64,000 nucleotides of DNA from Phycisphaerales bacterium UBA854 (GTDB lineage Bacteria; Planctomycetota; Phycisphaerae; Phycisphaerales; SM1A02): assembly GCA_002295885.1 (NCBI GenBank), contig DBGM01000045.1, positions 72,734 to 136,733 of the forward strand, read 5' to 3'. The position numbers were made by a program, and so were the translations under genes. Positions 44,170 to 52,451 of this stretch are shown in pieces (within the stretch, counting starts at the first letter, position 1; each line of letters opens with the position of its first letter). The notes under the pieces were generated by a model. That model had not been told where the DNA came from and did not search any database. It worked only from the letters and a program-made list of their open reading frames with translations.

Positions 44170-45660
44170 ATGGGGAAGGCCCCGGCGAAATCCGAGTACG
44201 GTTCCGGCAGCAGCCAGCGGCGCGAAGGCGACATGCGGCAGCTGTCGACGCTCCTCGAGACCCTCCCCCCGCATGCGATCGAAGCGGAGATGAGCCTCCT
44301 TGGTTCGATCCTGATCGATCCCAACATCATCGCCGACGTCATCCAGGTCGTTTCCGACGTGAACGACTTCTACAAGCCGACCAACGGTGAGATCTACGCG
44401 GCGATGTGCAGTCTGTACGAGGAGCATTCCTCGCTCGACATCGTCCAGCTCCACCAGCAGCTGATGGATCGGGAGACGCTCAGCGCCGTCGGTGGCCTCG
44501 ACTATCTCGTCAACATGGCCAATGCGGTGCCGTCCGCCGCCAACGCGACGCACTACGCCCGTCTCGTCAAGGAGAAGGCGGTCATCCGTCAACTGATCGA
44601 GGCCGCGGGCGAGATCCTCTGCGACGCCTACGGAAGCCCCGACGAGTCGAGGGACATCCTCGAGAATGCCGAGCGGAAAATCTTCCGGATCGCCCAGCAG
44701 TACGAGACACGGCAGGCATCGAGTCTGCAGGATCTCATCACCGTCACGATGGAACAGATCGAGGCGCGCGAAGGAAAGACCATCACCGGCGTCGGATGCG
44801 GATTCTCCGAGCTCGACCGCATGACCGGCGGTCTGCAGCGGGGCGAGATGATCATTCTCGCGGCCCGCCCCTCGATGGGAAAGACCGCCTGCGCCCTGAA
44901 CATCGCGGAGCATGTGGGGCTGCAGGGGCAGGGTGTCGCCGTCTTCAGTCTCGAGATGAGCGGAACCCAGCTCGTCCAGCGGATGCTGGCATCACGGTCC
45001 CGCATCAACGGAGACCGACTGCGGCGGAACATGCTCGAGCCGGCGGACTTCTCCGCCCTCATGGCGGCCTGCGACGAGATGCAGGACGCTCCCATCCACA
45101 TCGACGACACGCCGGGTCTCAACCTCGTGCAGCTGCGTGCCAAGGCACGTCGTCTCAAGCAGCGGCACGACATCGGAATGATCGTCATCGACTACCTCCA
45201 GCTGATGTCGTCCGGCCATCGGGTCGAGAATCGCCAGCAGGAGGTCAGCGAGATCAGCCGTGGCGTCAAGGCGATGGCCCGTGAACTCAATGTCCCCGTC
45301 ATCTGCCTGAGCCAGTTGAACCGGGCCGCCGAGCATCGCGAGGGACATCGTCCGCGCATGAGCGACCTTCGTGAATCGGGTTCGATCGAGCAGGATGCGG
45401 ACGTGATCCTCATGCTGCACCGCGAGGAGTACTACCACCCCGACGAGGAGTGGAAGAGTGCGAATCCGGACAAGCTCGGCCAGGCGGAGATCATCATCTC
45501 GAAGCAGCGAAACGGGCCGACCGGCATCGTCAACCTGCAGTGGGATGCGGCAACCACGCGCTTCCACAACTATTCGTACAGCGCTCCCCCCGCGGACATG
45601 CCCGCCACGGTCGTGCCGCCCTCGTCAGGGGTGATCGACGACGACGATCTGCCCATCTGA
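44170..45660 (+). CDS. dnaB: Replicative DNA helicase DnaB
   Basis: About 496 residues from the ATG at 44170, chosen for GAGGAG at 44155-44160. The N-terminal DnaB domain contains PPHAIEAEMSLLGSILIDPN. The RecA-like motor has Walker A AARPSMGKTACALN, then EMSGTQLVQRMLASRS, Walker B GMIVIDYLQLM and SQLNRAAEHREGHRPRMSDL. The C-terminal region ends in GPTGIVNLQWDA. It unwinds DNA at the replication fork as a hexamer. Its 3' end overlaps the convergent exchanger gene by 36 nt. Confidence 0.96.
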   Translation: MGKAPAKSEYGSGSSQRREGDMRQLSTLLETLPPHAIEAEMSLLGSILIDPNIIADVIQVVSDVNDFYKPTNGEIYAAMCSLYEEHSSLDIVQLHQQLMDRETLSAVGGLDYLVNMANAVPSAANATHYARLVKEKAVIRQLIEAAGEILCDAYGSPDESRDILENAERKIFRIAQQYETRQASSLQDLITVTMEQIEAREGKTITGVGCGFSELDRMTGGLQRGEMIILAARPSMGKTACALNIAEHVGLQGQGVAVFSLEMSGTQLVQRMLASRSRINGDRLRRNMLEPADFSALMAACDEMQDAPIHIDDTPGLNLVQLRAKARRLKQRHDIGMIVIDYLQLMSSGHRVENRQQEVSEISRGVKAMARELNVPVICLSQLNRAAEHREGHRPRMSDLRESGSIEQDADVILMLHREEYYHPDEEWKSANPDKLGQAEIIISKQRNGPTGIVNLQWDAATTRFHNYSYSAPPADMPATVVPPSSGVIDDDDLPI

Positions 45661-46695
45661 CCCGGATTCCGTCCGACCTTCGACCGCAGGCGGCTCGTTC
45701 GTCGGGCGGTCGGTTGCGGTCCAGACGGCGCCACCGATGGTCACCGCGTAGAGCACCAGCAGCAGGCAGCCCTCCGGGCGGCCGATGCTGCGTCGAGTGA
45801 GGGCCATGGGCCAGAGCAGCAGGGTGAAGACGAGCATGGCGCCCAGGGCCCACCAGCCGCCCGAGGCCGGTACGGCGACCGGGTGGACGATGCTGGTGAT
45901 GCCCATGACCAGAACGATGTTGAAGAGGTTGGAGCCCACGACGGTTCCGACGGCCAGATCGGGCTGTCCCTTGCGGGCGGCGATCACGCAGGTGGCGATC
46001 TCGGGCAGCGTGGTGGCGATCGCGACGATGGTCAGACCGATGAGCACCTCGTCGACCTGCAGCATCTGCGCGATGCCGATCGCGCCGATCTCCGCGGCCT
46101 TGCCGCCGGCGACCAGCATGCCCAGTCCCAGCACCAGTGCGATCCAGCAGAGCCAGGGGGATCGGGAGATCAATCCGCCATCGTCCTCCGGGGGGACGGC
46201 GTCCGTCGCCAGGGCATCGCCCTGTTCACGTCGTCCGATCCGGTACCAGTGGAACGCGATAGTGACGACCGCAAGCACGAGGACGATTCCGTCGAGCCGG
46301 TTGTAGCCCGGTGCGCCATCGACTCCCGGCGGCAGCCAGGTCTGCAGGACGAAGAGGACGGTTACGACCATCAACCACGGAAGTTCGAGACGGATGATGC
46401 GACTGGAGACCAGCAGGGGGGCGATCAGTGCGCTGAGTCCGATCACCAGTCCGATGTTGGCGGCGTTGGAGCCGACCACGTTGCCGAAGGCGAGACCGGT
46501 TTCGCCGTTGGTCGCGGCGACGACGTTCAGGGCCAGCTCCGGAGCACTGGTTCCGAAGGCCACGATGGTCAGTCCGATGACCAGGGTCGAGACCCCCAGC
46601 CGGCGGGCAATCACCACGGCTCCGTCCACCAGCAGTTGGCCGCCCAGCAGGAGGAGCACGATGCCTGCGGCCAGCAGGAGAAGCATCATGAACAT
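45625..46695 (-). CDS. Ca2+/Na+ antiporter (CaCA family, YrbG-like)
   Basis: A 356-residue cation exchanger of two inverted halves. Each has the ion-binding alpha repeat: GLTIVAFGTSAPELALNV (about 40-57) and GLTIVAIATTLPEIATCV (about 220-237). The helices following each repeat carry GNVVGSNAANIGLVIGL and GTVVGSNLFNIVLVMGI. It exports Ca2+ in exchange for Na+ or H+. The C-terminus has an extra polar tail of about 35 residues, part of which overlaps the dnaB 3' end on the other strand. Confidence 0.93.
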   Translation of the reverse strand: MFMMLLLLAAGIVLLLLGGQLLVDGAVVIARRLGVSTLVIGLTIVAFGTSAPELALNVVAATNGETGLAFGNVVGSNAANIGLVIGLSALIAPLLVSSRIIRLELPWLMVVTVLFVLQTWLPPGVDGAPGYNRLDGIVLVLAVVTIAFHWYRIGRREQGDALATDAVPPEDDGGLISRSPWLCWIALVLGLGMLVAGGKAAEIGAIGIAQMLQVDEVLIGLTIVAIATTLPEIATCVIAARKGQPDLAVGTVVGSNLFNIVLVMGITSIVHPVAVPASGGWWALGAMLVFTLLLWPMALTRRSIGRPEGCLLLVLYAVTIGGAVWTATDRPTNEPPAVEGRTESGSDGQIVVVDHP

Positions 46696-46849
46696 TCTGA
46701 AGGCTCCTGGAGGTCATTCGCCGCTGATTTCAAGAAGGTCCGCATCAGCGACGAGGATTGTACGTCAGACCCCTGTATCGACGATTATGACCACATTACC
46801 GCTGCAACATTTCGAGAGCTCCATCTCCGGGAGCCGCACTGCGAGTCGC

Positions 46850-47428
46850 ATGAGCACTGATCCCGACACATCCGGATTCCAGGACGTCCTTCGTCGGGCC
46901 TCGGCCGGGGACGAACTGGCCTGGCAGCAGGTCGTCGATGCGTACGGCTCCAGGGTCTACGCGCTGCTGTTCTCGCGGTGTCGCAACGCGGAACTGGCTG
47001 AGGAACTGACGCAATCGACGTTCTGCACCGTGGTGACGAAGTTGTCGGCGTACGACGAACAGGGGAAATTTGAGCCTTGGCTGTTCCGAATCGCCATGAA
47101 CCGGCTTCGGGATGAGATGCGGCGGCGGGGCCGCCACGCGGTCAATGTCGCCAATGACACGCTTTCAACCATGGAAACGACGCCTCGGATCGAATCCGAC
47201 CCGGGAGCGGGGGGAGAGCAGCAACTGGAGCTGTCCCGGGCCCTGCGGGAGGCCGTTGCCTCGCTGCAGGAGTCGGATCAGGAGATTCTGCACCTCAGGC
47301 ACGTCTCGGGGCTAAGTTTCAAACAGATCGCTCAGGTCCTCCAGCAGCCGCTTGGCACCGTTCTGGCCCGCCATTTTCGGGCCTTCAAGCGGCTCAAGGA
47401 GATGATGGGCGTGGATGAGGAAGACTGA
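46850..47428 (+). CDS. ECF-type sigma-70 factor (second)
   Basis: About 192 residues from the ATG at 46850; an ATG at 46787 is an alternative start. Region 2 has ELAWQQVVDAYGSRVYALLF, then NAELAEELTQSTFCTVVTKL and PWLFRIAMNRLRDEMRRRG. Region 4 has SDQEILHLRHVSGLSFKQI and QPLGTVLARHFRAFKRLKEM. It is followed by a TM protein that looks like its anti-sigma factor and by an exported coiled-coil protein. The regulon is unknown. Confidence 0.9.
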   Translation: MSTDPDTSGFQDVLRRASAGDELAWQQVVDAYGSRVYALLFSRCRNAELAEELTQSTFCTVVTKLSAYDEQGKFEPWLFRIAMNRLRDEMRRRGRHAVNVANDTLSTMETTPRIESDPGAGGEQQLELSRALREAVASLQESDQEILHLRHVSGLSFKQIAQVLQQPLGTVLARHFRAFKRLKEMMGVDEED

Positions 47429-47499
47429 AATACAGGAAATCAGGTGCGATATGCCTGCAATTCAACCGGATCGACCATCGTTCTAGGAATGAACACATC

Positions 47500-48063
47500 A
47501 TGGACCAACGGCCAGTACAACCCGAACACACCCTCTCCCGGGAGCCCCTGGGGGATGATTTCACCGATCGTGACCGGCAGTTCGATCAGCTGATCAGCCG
47601 GACCATCGGAGAGGTCACCAGTCCCCCTGGGCTCACCGACCGGGTCGTCGCGGCCTCGTTGGAGGAACTCCGGCGGACCACCGGGCCCATCCCGTTCCCC
47701 GTCGGACGGGTCCGAACCCGGTCCGTGGCGGCCCAGTGGCTCGCCATGGCCGCGTGTCTGGGTCTGCTGGTCGCCGGTGGCTGGCTGGTGATGCAGTCCA
47801 CGGCCCCCCGAGCGGCCACGCCGACGGGAGGTGAACTGGTCGCATCGGATCCGATGCCGGTCGACGTCACGCCGGTGGCGATCTCTCCAGCGGCGGAACT
47901 GGTGCTGCTCGAGACGAGTCGTCCCGCCGCTTTCGATGATCTTTCTCCCTACGTCGCCACGCGTGATCTTCGTTTCGACGATCTCTCCGGTGATCTGGTC
48001 GCGGTCCTGGATGCCATCCAGAACCCGGTCATGGGCACCTACGATCTGGAGTTCACTCCATGA
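47500..48063 (+). CDS. Probable anti-sigma factor, one membrane helix
   Basis: A 187-residue protein with a polar cytoplasmic N-terminus containing FDQLISRTIGEVTSPPGLTD, one membrane helix (about 83-103, WLAMAACLGLLVAGGWLVM) and a periplasmic C-terminal segment of about 85 residues. No zinc-finger motif (HxxxCxxC) is visible. Its place right after an ECF sigma gene and its topology point to an anti-sigma factor. Its stop overlaps the next ATG by 4 nt, so it is translationally coupled. Confidence 0.6.
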   Translation: MDQRPVQPEHTLSREPLGDDFTDRDRQFDQLISRTIGEVTSPPGLTDRVVAASLEELRRTTGPIPFPVGRVRTRSVAAQWLAMAACLGLLVAGGWLVMQSTAPRAATPTGGELVASDPMPVDVTPVAISPAAELVLLETSRPAAFDDLSPYVATRDLRFDDLSGDLVAVLDAIQNPVMGTYDLEFTP

Positions 48064-48782
48064 ACATCGCACTTCGTTCCCTTGTTGCATGCGGTCTTGT
48101 CGCGGCGTGCATGATGGTCGTACTGACTCCGAATCCGGTTGCGGCGATGTCCGACGACTCGGTCACGGCGATCCGGAAGACCATCCGGGAGAAGCCGACG
48201 AAGACCAAGAAGGAGGTCGCTCCGGTCATCGCTCCGTCGAACCCCCGGCGCCCTATCGCGTCGCCCGACCTGTCCCAGGCCTTCGTCGATCGGTGCCTGG
48301 AGGTTGCGGATGAACTCGATCCCGAGTTCGCCAAGCAGCTCCGCACGTTGTGCGAACAGGATCCAACGGAATTCGAACGGATCATTCGTCGCCAGGGACC
48401 GCGTCTGACCGGGCTGGCCGAACTGAAGGCATCGGATCCCAAGCTGTACCAGTTGAAGCTGGTCGAACTCCGGGTCGACGCGTCCGTGCAGCGTCTGGCG
48501 AGCGAGATCCGTGCCGTCCGGCGCGATTCCCCCGACGATGCGGACCGGATCGATTCCCTGACCCAGCAGCTGCAGGGGCAGCTGCAGATCCGTCTCGGGC
48601 TCGAACTCGGCAACCAGATGCTCTACATCGAACGCATGGAGCAGCAGCTCAAGGAACTCAAGGCCCAGGTCGAGCGCCAGCGGGCCGAGTTCGACTCGGT
48701 CGTCCAGGATGAACTCGCCCGACTCACCGGTCGCCCCGATCCGGTCGAGGCCGCCCGAGCCCCCGCGCCCGCATCCCCCTGA
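48060..48782 (+). CDS. Exported coiled-coil protein
   Basis: A 240-residue protein with a signal peptide (ACGLVAACMMVVLTPNPVAA) and a long helical region (about 75-215) with heptad-like spacing (RLASEIRAVRRDSPDDADRI, LYIERMEQQLKELKAQVERQ). The tail is Pro/Ala-rich. No family is recognised. The ATG overlaps the putative anti-sigma gene. It may be a periplasmic partner that senses envelope stress for the sigma system, but this is speculation from position. Confidence 0.7.
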   Translation: MNIALRSLVACGLVAACMMVVLTPNPVAAMSDDSVTAIRKTIREKPTKTKKEVAPVIAPSNPRRPIASPDLSQAFVDRCLEVADELDPEFAKQLRTLCEQDPTEFERIIRRQGPRLTGLAELKASDPKLYQLKLVELRVDASVQRLASEIRAVRRDSPDDADRIDSLTQQLQGQLQIRLGLELGNQMLYIERMEQQLKELKAQVERQRAEFDSVVQDELARLTGRPDPVEAARAPAPASP

Positions 48783-48806
48783 CCCGATCAAGTACCATCG
48801 GAAGCG

Positions 48807-49817
48807 ATGAAGCACACCGATGTCGCCGGACGGATTCGGCCACCTCGATCCATGCACCTCATTGGCTGGTTCGGGATCGGTGTCCTGTCGTGCGTGTTCC
48901 TGCTCTGCGTGTGCAGTCTGCCCTGGACACTGGCCCGCACCGCCGACGGCGCCAATGCATCCCGGCGATTCGAATCGGCCCGTCCGAGGCTGGCGATGCT
49001 GCCGCCGTCGTGGGCGGCGCATTCGGAGGATGAAGCGGACACCGTGGAACGCGAGGATGCCGGCTTCCTCGTCTTCGGCACGGATCGGCTCGGTCGGGAT
49101 CTCTTCGTCCGTGTGCTGGCCGGTGGAGGGATCAGTCTCGCCATCGGCATTGCGGCCGCGATCTCGGCGCTGGTCATCGGAACCCTGTGGGGCACCTGTG
49201 CGGGCTGGGCGGGCGGTCGGACCGATGCGTTCATGATGCGGATTGTCGATGTCTTCTACGGGCTTCCCGCCATTTTGCTGGTCGTGCTCATCGCGGTCGC
49301 GGTGGACGGGGTGCGTGATTCGTTCCTGAGCGGCGGCGGCGGAGATCCGGGAGTCGGACTGCTCATCAACTGTCTCACATTGTGGCTGGCGATCGCGGCG
49401 ATCAGTTGGCTGACGATCGCCAGAGTGGTCCGGGGCCAGGTCCTGAGCCTGCGTACGCGACCGTTCATGGAGGCGTGCCGCGCGATCGGGGTTCCGCGCC
49501 GTAGACAGTTCCTCCGGCATCTGCTGCCCAATCTCGCCGGTCCGATCATCGTCTACGCCACCCTGACGATTCCCATGGCCATTCTCGCCGAGGCCTTCCT
49601 GAGCTTTCTCGGGATCGGCGTCCGCGAACCGCTGCCCAGCTGGGGGAATCTCGCTGCGGACGGGCTGGCCGAGATCAACAGCGTGCGCAGCCGCTGGTGG
49701 ATCATCCTGTGGCCCTGTCTGTTCATCGGGATCACCCTGGTGGCTCTCAACTGCGTGGGTGAGCGGCTGCGTCTGGCGGTCGACCCCCGTCAACGTGCGG
49801 GAGGGGTGACGGGATGA
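48807..49817 (+). CDS. Oligopeptide/dipeptide ABC transporter permease
   Basis: A 336-residue permease of the OppC/DppC type. It has an N-terminal helix (WFGIGVLSCVFLLCVCSL), a long periplasmic stretch with FGTDRLGRDLFVRVLAGG, then the binding-protein-dependent transport domain including FMMRIVDVFYGLPAILLVVL, EACRAIGVPRRRQFLRHLLP (the coupling EAA-like loop) and AILAEAFLSFLGIGVREPLP. Normally an OppB-type partner is needed; it is not adjacent. The ATPase gene starts before its stop (4-nt overlap). Confidence 0.92.
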   Translation: MKHTDVAGRIRPPRSMHLIGWFGIGVLSCVFLLCVCSLPWTLARTADGANASRRFESARPRLAMLPPSWAAHSEDEADTVEREDAGFLVFGTDRLGRDLFVRVLAGGGISLAIGIAAAISALVIGTLWGTCAGWAGGRTDAFMMRIVDVFYGLPAILLVVLIAVAVDGVRDSFLSGGGGDPGVGLLINCLTLWLAIAAISWLTIARVVRGQVLSLRTRPFMEACRAIGVPRRRQFLRHLLPNLAGPIIVYATLTIPMAILAEAFLSFLGIGVREPLPSWGNLAADGLAEINSVRSRWWIILWPCLFIGITLVALNCVGERLRLAVDPRQRAGGVTG

Positions 49818-50788
49818 CCCTGCTGTCGGTCGAACAGCTCTGCATCGATGCGGTCGGACCGGGGGGTGCGTCGCGCCAGCCGATCGTGCGCGATGTCGGA
49901 TTCGAGCTGGCCCCCGGAGAGATCCTGGCGCTGGTCGGTGAATCCGGCAGCGGCAAGTCGATGACCGCGCTCTCGGTCATGGGTCTGCTGCCCACGCCGG
50001 GTGTGCAGCGTGTCTCCGGTCGCATCGAATGGTCGGGTCGGACCGTTTCCGATCTCACCCGTCGGGAACTGGAGCACATCCGGGGCTCCGGCATCGGCAT
50101 GATCTTCCAGGAACCGATGTCCGCGCTCAATCCGGTGTTCTCGATCGGCGAACAGGTGGAGGAGGTCGTGCGGCGTCACCATCGACTTTCCCGAGCTGAT
50201 GCTAGGCGACGGGTCGTCACCCTGCTGGAGCGGGTGGGACTGCCGAATCCCGCCGCCCGGTACGACGATGCGCCGCACGAGTTCAGCGGAGGAATGCGGC
50301 AACGGGTGATGATCGCGATGGCCATCGCGGGGGAACCGTCGCTGCTGATCGCCGACGAGCCCACCACGGCGCTGGACGTGCGCACCCAGCGTGGAGTGCT
50401 CGACCTGCTGCAGTCGCTGGTCACCGACGAGGGCATGGGGCTCCTGCTGATCTCCCACGACATGGCGCTGGTTGGCGAACGGGCGGACCGGGTCTGTGTG
50501 CTGTGCCGGGGACGGATCTGCGAACGGGGTCCGACCCGAGAGGTGCTTCGTGATCCGTTGCATCCCTACACCCGGGGACTCATCCGGTGCACCCCCGGCT
50601 TCCACGGGGGGGACGTGTCTCTGGCGGAGATGGCGACCGCACTGGAGCATCCCGAGCTTGGTCCGTTGCGGAACGCCGGAGCGGCGGACGGGGCTCGTCC
50701 CTGGTGGCCCTCGGAGACCGGCGACGAATCCTCATGGAGCCTGCTGGAAGCCGGAACGGGTCGATTCGTGGCTGTTTCCGCGGACTGA
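49814..50788 (+). CDS. Oligopeptide/dipeptide ABC transporter ATPase
   Basis: A 324-residue ATP-binding protein of the OppD/DppD type. Walker A GESGSGKSMTALSVMG, the Q-loop in MIFQEPMSALNPV, the signature FSGGMRQRVMIAMAIAG and Walker B LLIADEPTTALDVRTQR are intact. The C-terminus has HPYTRGLIRCTPGF, the typical oligopeptide transporter end motif. It partners the preceding permease. A second ATPase (OppF type), the second permease and the substrate-binding protein are not in the neighbourhood. Confidence 0.93.
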   Translation: MTLLSVEQLCIDAVGPGGASRQPIVRDVGFELAPGEILALVGESGSGKSMTALSVMGLLPTPGVQRVSGRIEWSGRTVSDLTRRELEHIRGSGIGMIFQEPMSALNPVFSIGEQVEEVVRRHHRLSRADARRRVVTLLERVGLPNPAARYDDAPHEFSGGMRQRVMIAMAIAGEPSLLIADEPTTALDVRTQRGVLDLLQSLVTDEGMGLLLISHDMALVGERADRVCVLCRGRICERGPTREVLRDPLHPYTRGLIRCTPGFHGGDVSLAEMATALEHPELGPLRNAGAADGARPWWPSETGDESSWSLLEAGTGRFVAVSAD

Positions 50789-50920
50789 GCGAAGAAAAAC
50801 CACGATGGTCGCGGGATTCCCAGAACCCCAAATGGGATCACGTCCGTATCTGATTGTGTCTGCAGTAGCACCTGCACTGGGCCCGCCGTCGTTGCACGGC
50901 TCGGAAAGGGGAAGACAACC

Positions 50921-51718
50921 ATGGTCAGACACGTACGACGCACGATCAACCAGTTGATCCAGGAATACGAGGACATGCCGACCCGTCACAGTCGGGACGC
51001 GCTGCTGAAGGCGATCTTCAACCTCAACGCCTGGTACTGCATCGAACTCGGCAACGCCGAGGACCGCCCGTTCTGCATCGCATGGGAGGACGGAGATCCC
51101 GTACTCCTCGTGTTCACGGACGCTCGGCGAGCCGACCGGGCTCTGAACACCTGGCTTGAGGACCATGTCGACACCTGTTCGAGCGTTCGCCGGATCGGCG
51201 TCGCGGAACTCGATGCGTTCCTTCCGGAACTGGATGGGTGGGGCATCCGCGCCATCCGCTTCAACCACGGACCCTGGAGCGTCCGGTTCGATCTCGAGCA
51301 GGCCAGCGACGCGGCCAGAGCCTACGCGCCCGACGACATCGGTTCGTTCGGTCGACCGGTCGCGCAGGCCACGCGTGGTTCCATCTCCCAGAGCGACATC
51401 TGGTCGAGGGTCCTCGGACTCGGTTCCTGGTACTTCGTATCCGACGTCGCCGACAACGACGATCCGCTGATCTGGATCATGCACGACGAACCCTGCGTGC
51501 TCGTCTTCACCGACGAACGTCGGGCCCGGGCCTACGCCGTCGAGCAGGGGCTCGAGGGATGCACCACCGACGTCGGTCGCCTCATCGAGGTCGATCCGGA
51601 GTCCGCGATGCGGTACATGGAGGAACTGGCCCGCCGGGGTGTCTCGGGAGCCATGTTCAATCACGGTCCCGACGGCTTCTACGCTTCACTGGGTTCGCTC
51701 TGTCGTCAGGCTGCCTGA
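50921..51718 (+). CDS. Protein with two tandem SseB-like units
   Basis: A 265-residue cytoplasmic protein built of two similar halves. The first is LNAWYCIELGNAEDRPFCIA, then DPVLLVFTDARRADRALNTW and IRAIRFNHGPWSVRF (about 35-125). The second is LGSWYFVSDVADNDDPLIWI, then EPCVLVFTDERRARAYAVEQ and VSGAMFNHGPDGFYASLG (about 165-258). The pattern resembles the SseB domain, with the FTD(E/A)RRA block in both. Internal duplication is clear by eye. The function is unknown; no partner is adjacent, although it follows the peptide transporter. Confidence 0.68.
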   Translation: MVRHVRRTINQLIQEYEDMPTRHSRDALLKAIFNLNAWYCIELGNAEDRPFCIAWEDGDPVLLVFTDARRADRALNTWLEDHVDTCSSVRRIGVAELDAFLPELDGWGIRAIRFNHGPWSVRFDLEQASDAARAYAPDDIGSFGRPVAQATRGSISQSDIWSRVLGLGSWYFVSDVADNDDPLIWIMHDEPCVLVFTDERRARAYAVEQGLEGCTTDVGRLIEVDPESAMRYMEELARRGVSGAMFNHGPDGFYASLGSLCRQAA

Positions 51719-51722
51719 CGGA

Positions 51723-52055
51723 TCACACGTCCAGTTCCTCGCCCGTTTCGGGATCGAGCATCCGCCAGCTGCAGATGCGACCGATGCGCATGATGACGAG
51801 GAATGCGATCTCCTCCTCGACCACCGTCAGCAGCATCTGATCCACGGGGTCCTTTTCGGGCGGAAGATCGATCCGGATGCCTGGTCCCCAGAGCACTTCC
51901 TCGCCGGGGCGTTCGGGCGCGGTGTTCAGCGGTTCCAGCGCCTTGACGATCTCGGCCCGGGTGCCGATCGGCGCGAGTCCCCCGGATCGGGACTGCTCGG
52001 GTGACAGGATGACGAAGGTCTGGTTCACGGCGTGGTCGGTGGGGGTTGGCTGCAC
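51723..52055 (-). CDS. Small hypothetical protein
   Basis: A 110-residue protein starting at GTG 52055. It shows TFVILSPEQSRSGGLAPIGTRAEIVKALEPLN, an alpha/beta-like pattern, and a hydrophobic strand VVEEEIAFLVIMRIGRICSW near the end. No family is recognised. It begins 3 nt after the response regulator stop, so it is in the same operon. A signalling-related role is suggested by position only. Confidence 0.55.
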   Translation of the reverse strand: MQPTPTDHAVNQTFVILSPEQSRSGGLAPIGTRAEIVKALEPLNTAPERPGEEVLWGPGIRIDLPPEKDPVDQMLLTVVEEEIAFLVIMRIGRICSWRMLDPETGEELDV

Positions 52056-52058
52056 ATC

Positions 52059-52451
52059 CTACCCGCTGCCGGGGGCGGTGCTTTCCAGCAGCTCGGAAAT
52101 CGTCTGGATCAGCAGTTCCAGCGGCACCGGCTTGTTGAGGTAGGCGTGGACGCCGAGCGAATGGGCGTAGCTGGCGTGTCGCTTGCCTTCGTTGGCGGTC
52201 ACCATCACCACAATGGGGGGACGGTCGGATTCGACCAGTTCCTCCAGGACGAGGAATCCGGATCGCTTGGGGAGCATCATGTCCAGGACGACCACGGCGG
52301 GGGCTCCGCTTCGCCAGGCGGCGATCGCCTCGTTGCCGTCCTCGGCACGCATCGTCCTCGCCCCCTCGGATCGCAGCGCCAGATCGATCCCGTCCAGGAC
52401 ATCGGGATCATCGTCCACCACCAGGATCAGGATGCCGTCGAGGCGACTCAT
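52059..52451 (-). CDS. Single-domain response regulator
   Basis: A 130-residue receiver (REC) protein with no output domain. It has the acidic pocket VVDDDPDVLDGI, the phosphorylated Asp in VVVLDMMLPKRSGFLVL, the switch Thr in VVMVTANEG and the Lys in AYLNKPVPLELL. It is of the CheY/Spo0F type and probably relays phosphate to another protein. No kinase is adjacent; the orphan kinase at 17288-18880 is not close. The ATG overlaps the acyltransferase stop by 4 nt. Confidence 0.92.
   Translation of the reverse strand: MSRLDGILILVVDDDPDVLDGIDLALRSEGARTMRAEDGNEAIAAWRSGAPAVVVLDMMLPKRSGFLVLEELVESDRPPIVVMVTANEGKRHASYAHSLGVHAYLNKPVPLELLIQTISELLESTAPGSG

Noticed and set aside
46394..46849. Extension of the second sigma factor upstream
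   Set aside because: The extra residues lie antisense to the exchanger and have no sigma-factor motifs; region 2 begins after the ATG at 46850.
50789..50920. Possible small plus-strand frame just upstream of the SseB-like gene
   Set aside because: The frame has no good ribosome-binding site and runs on into the following gene in a different phase.
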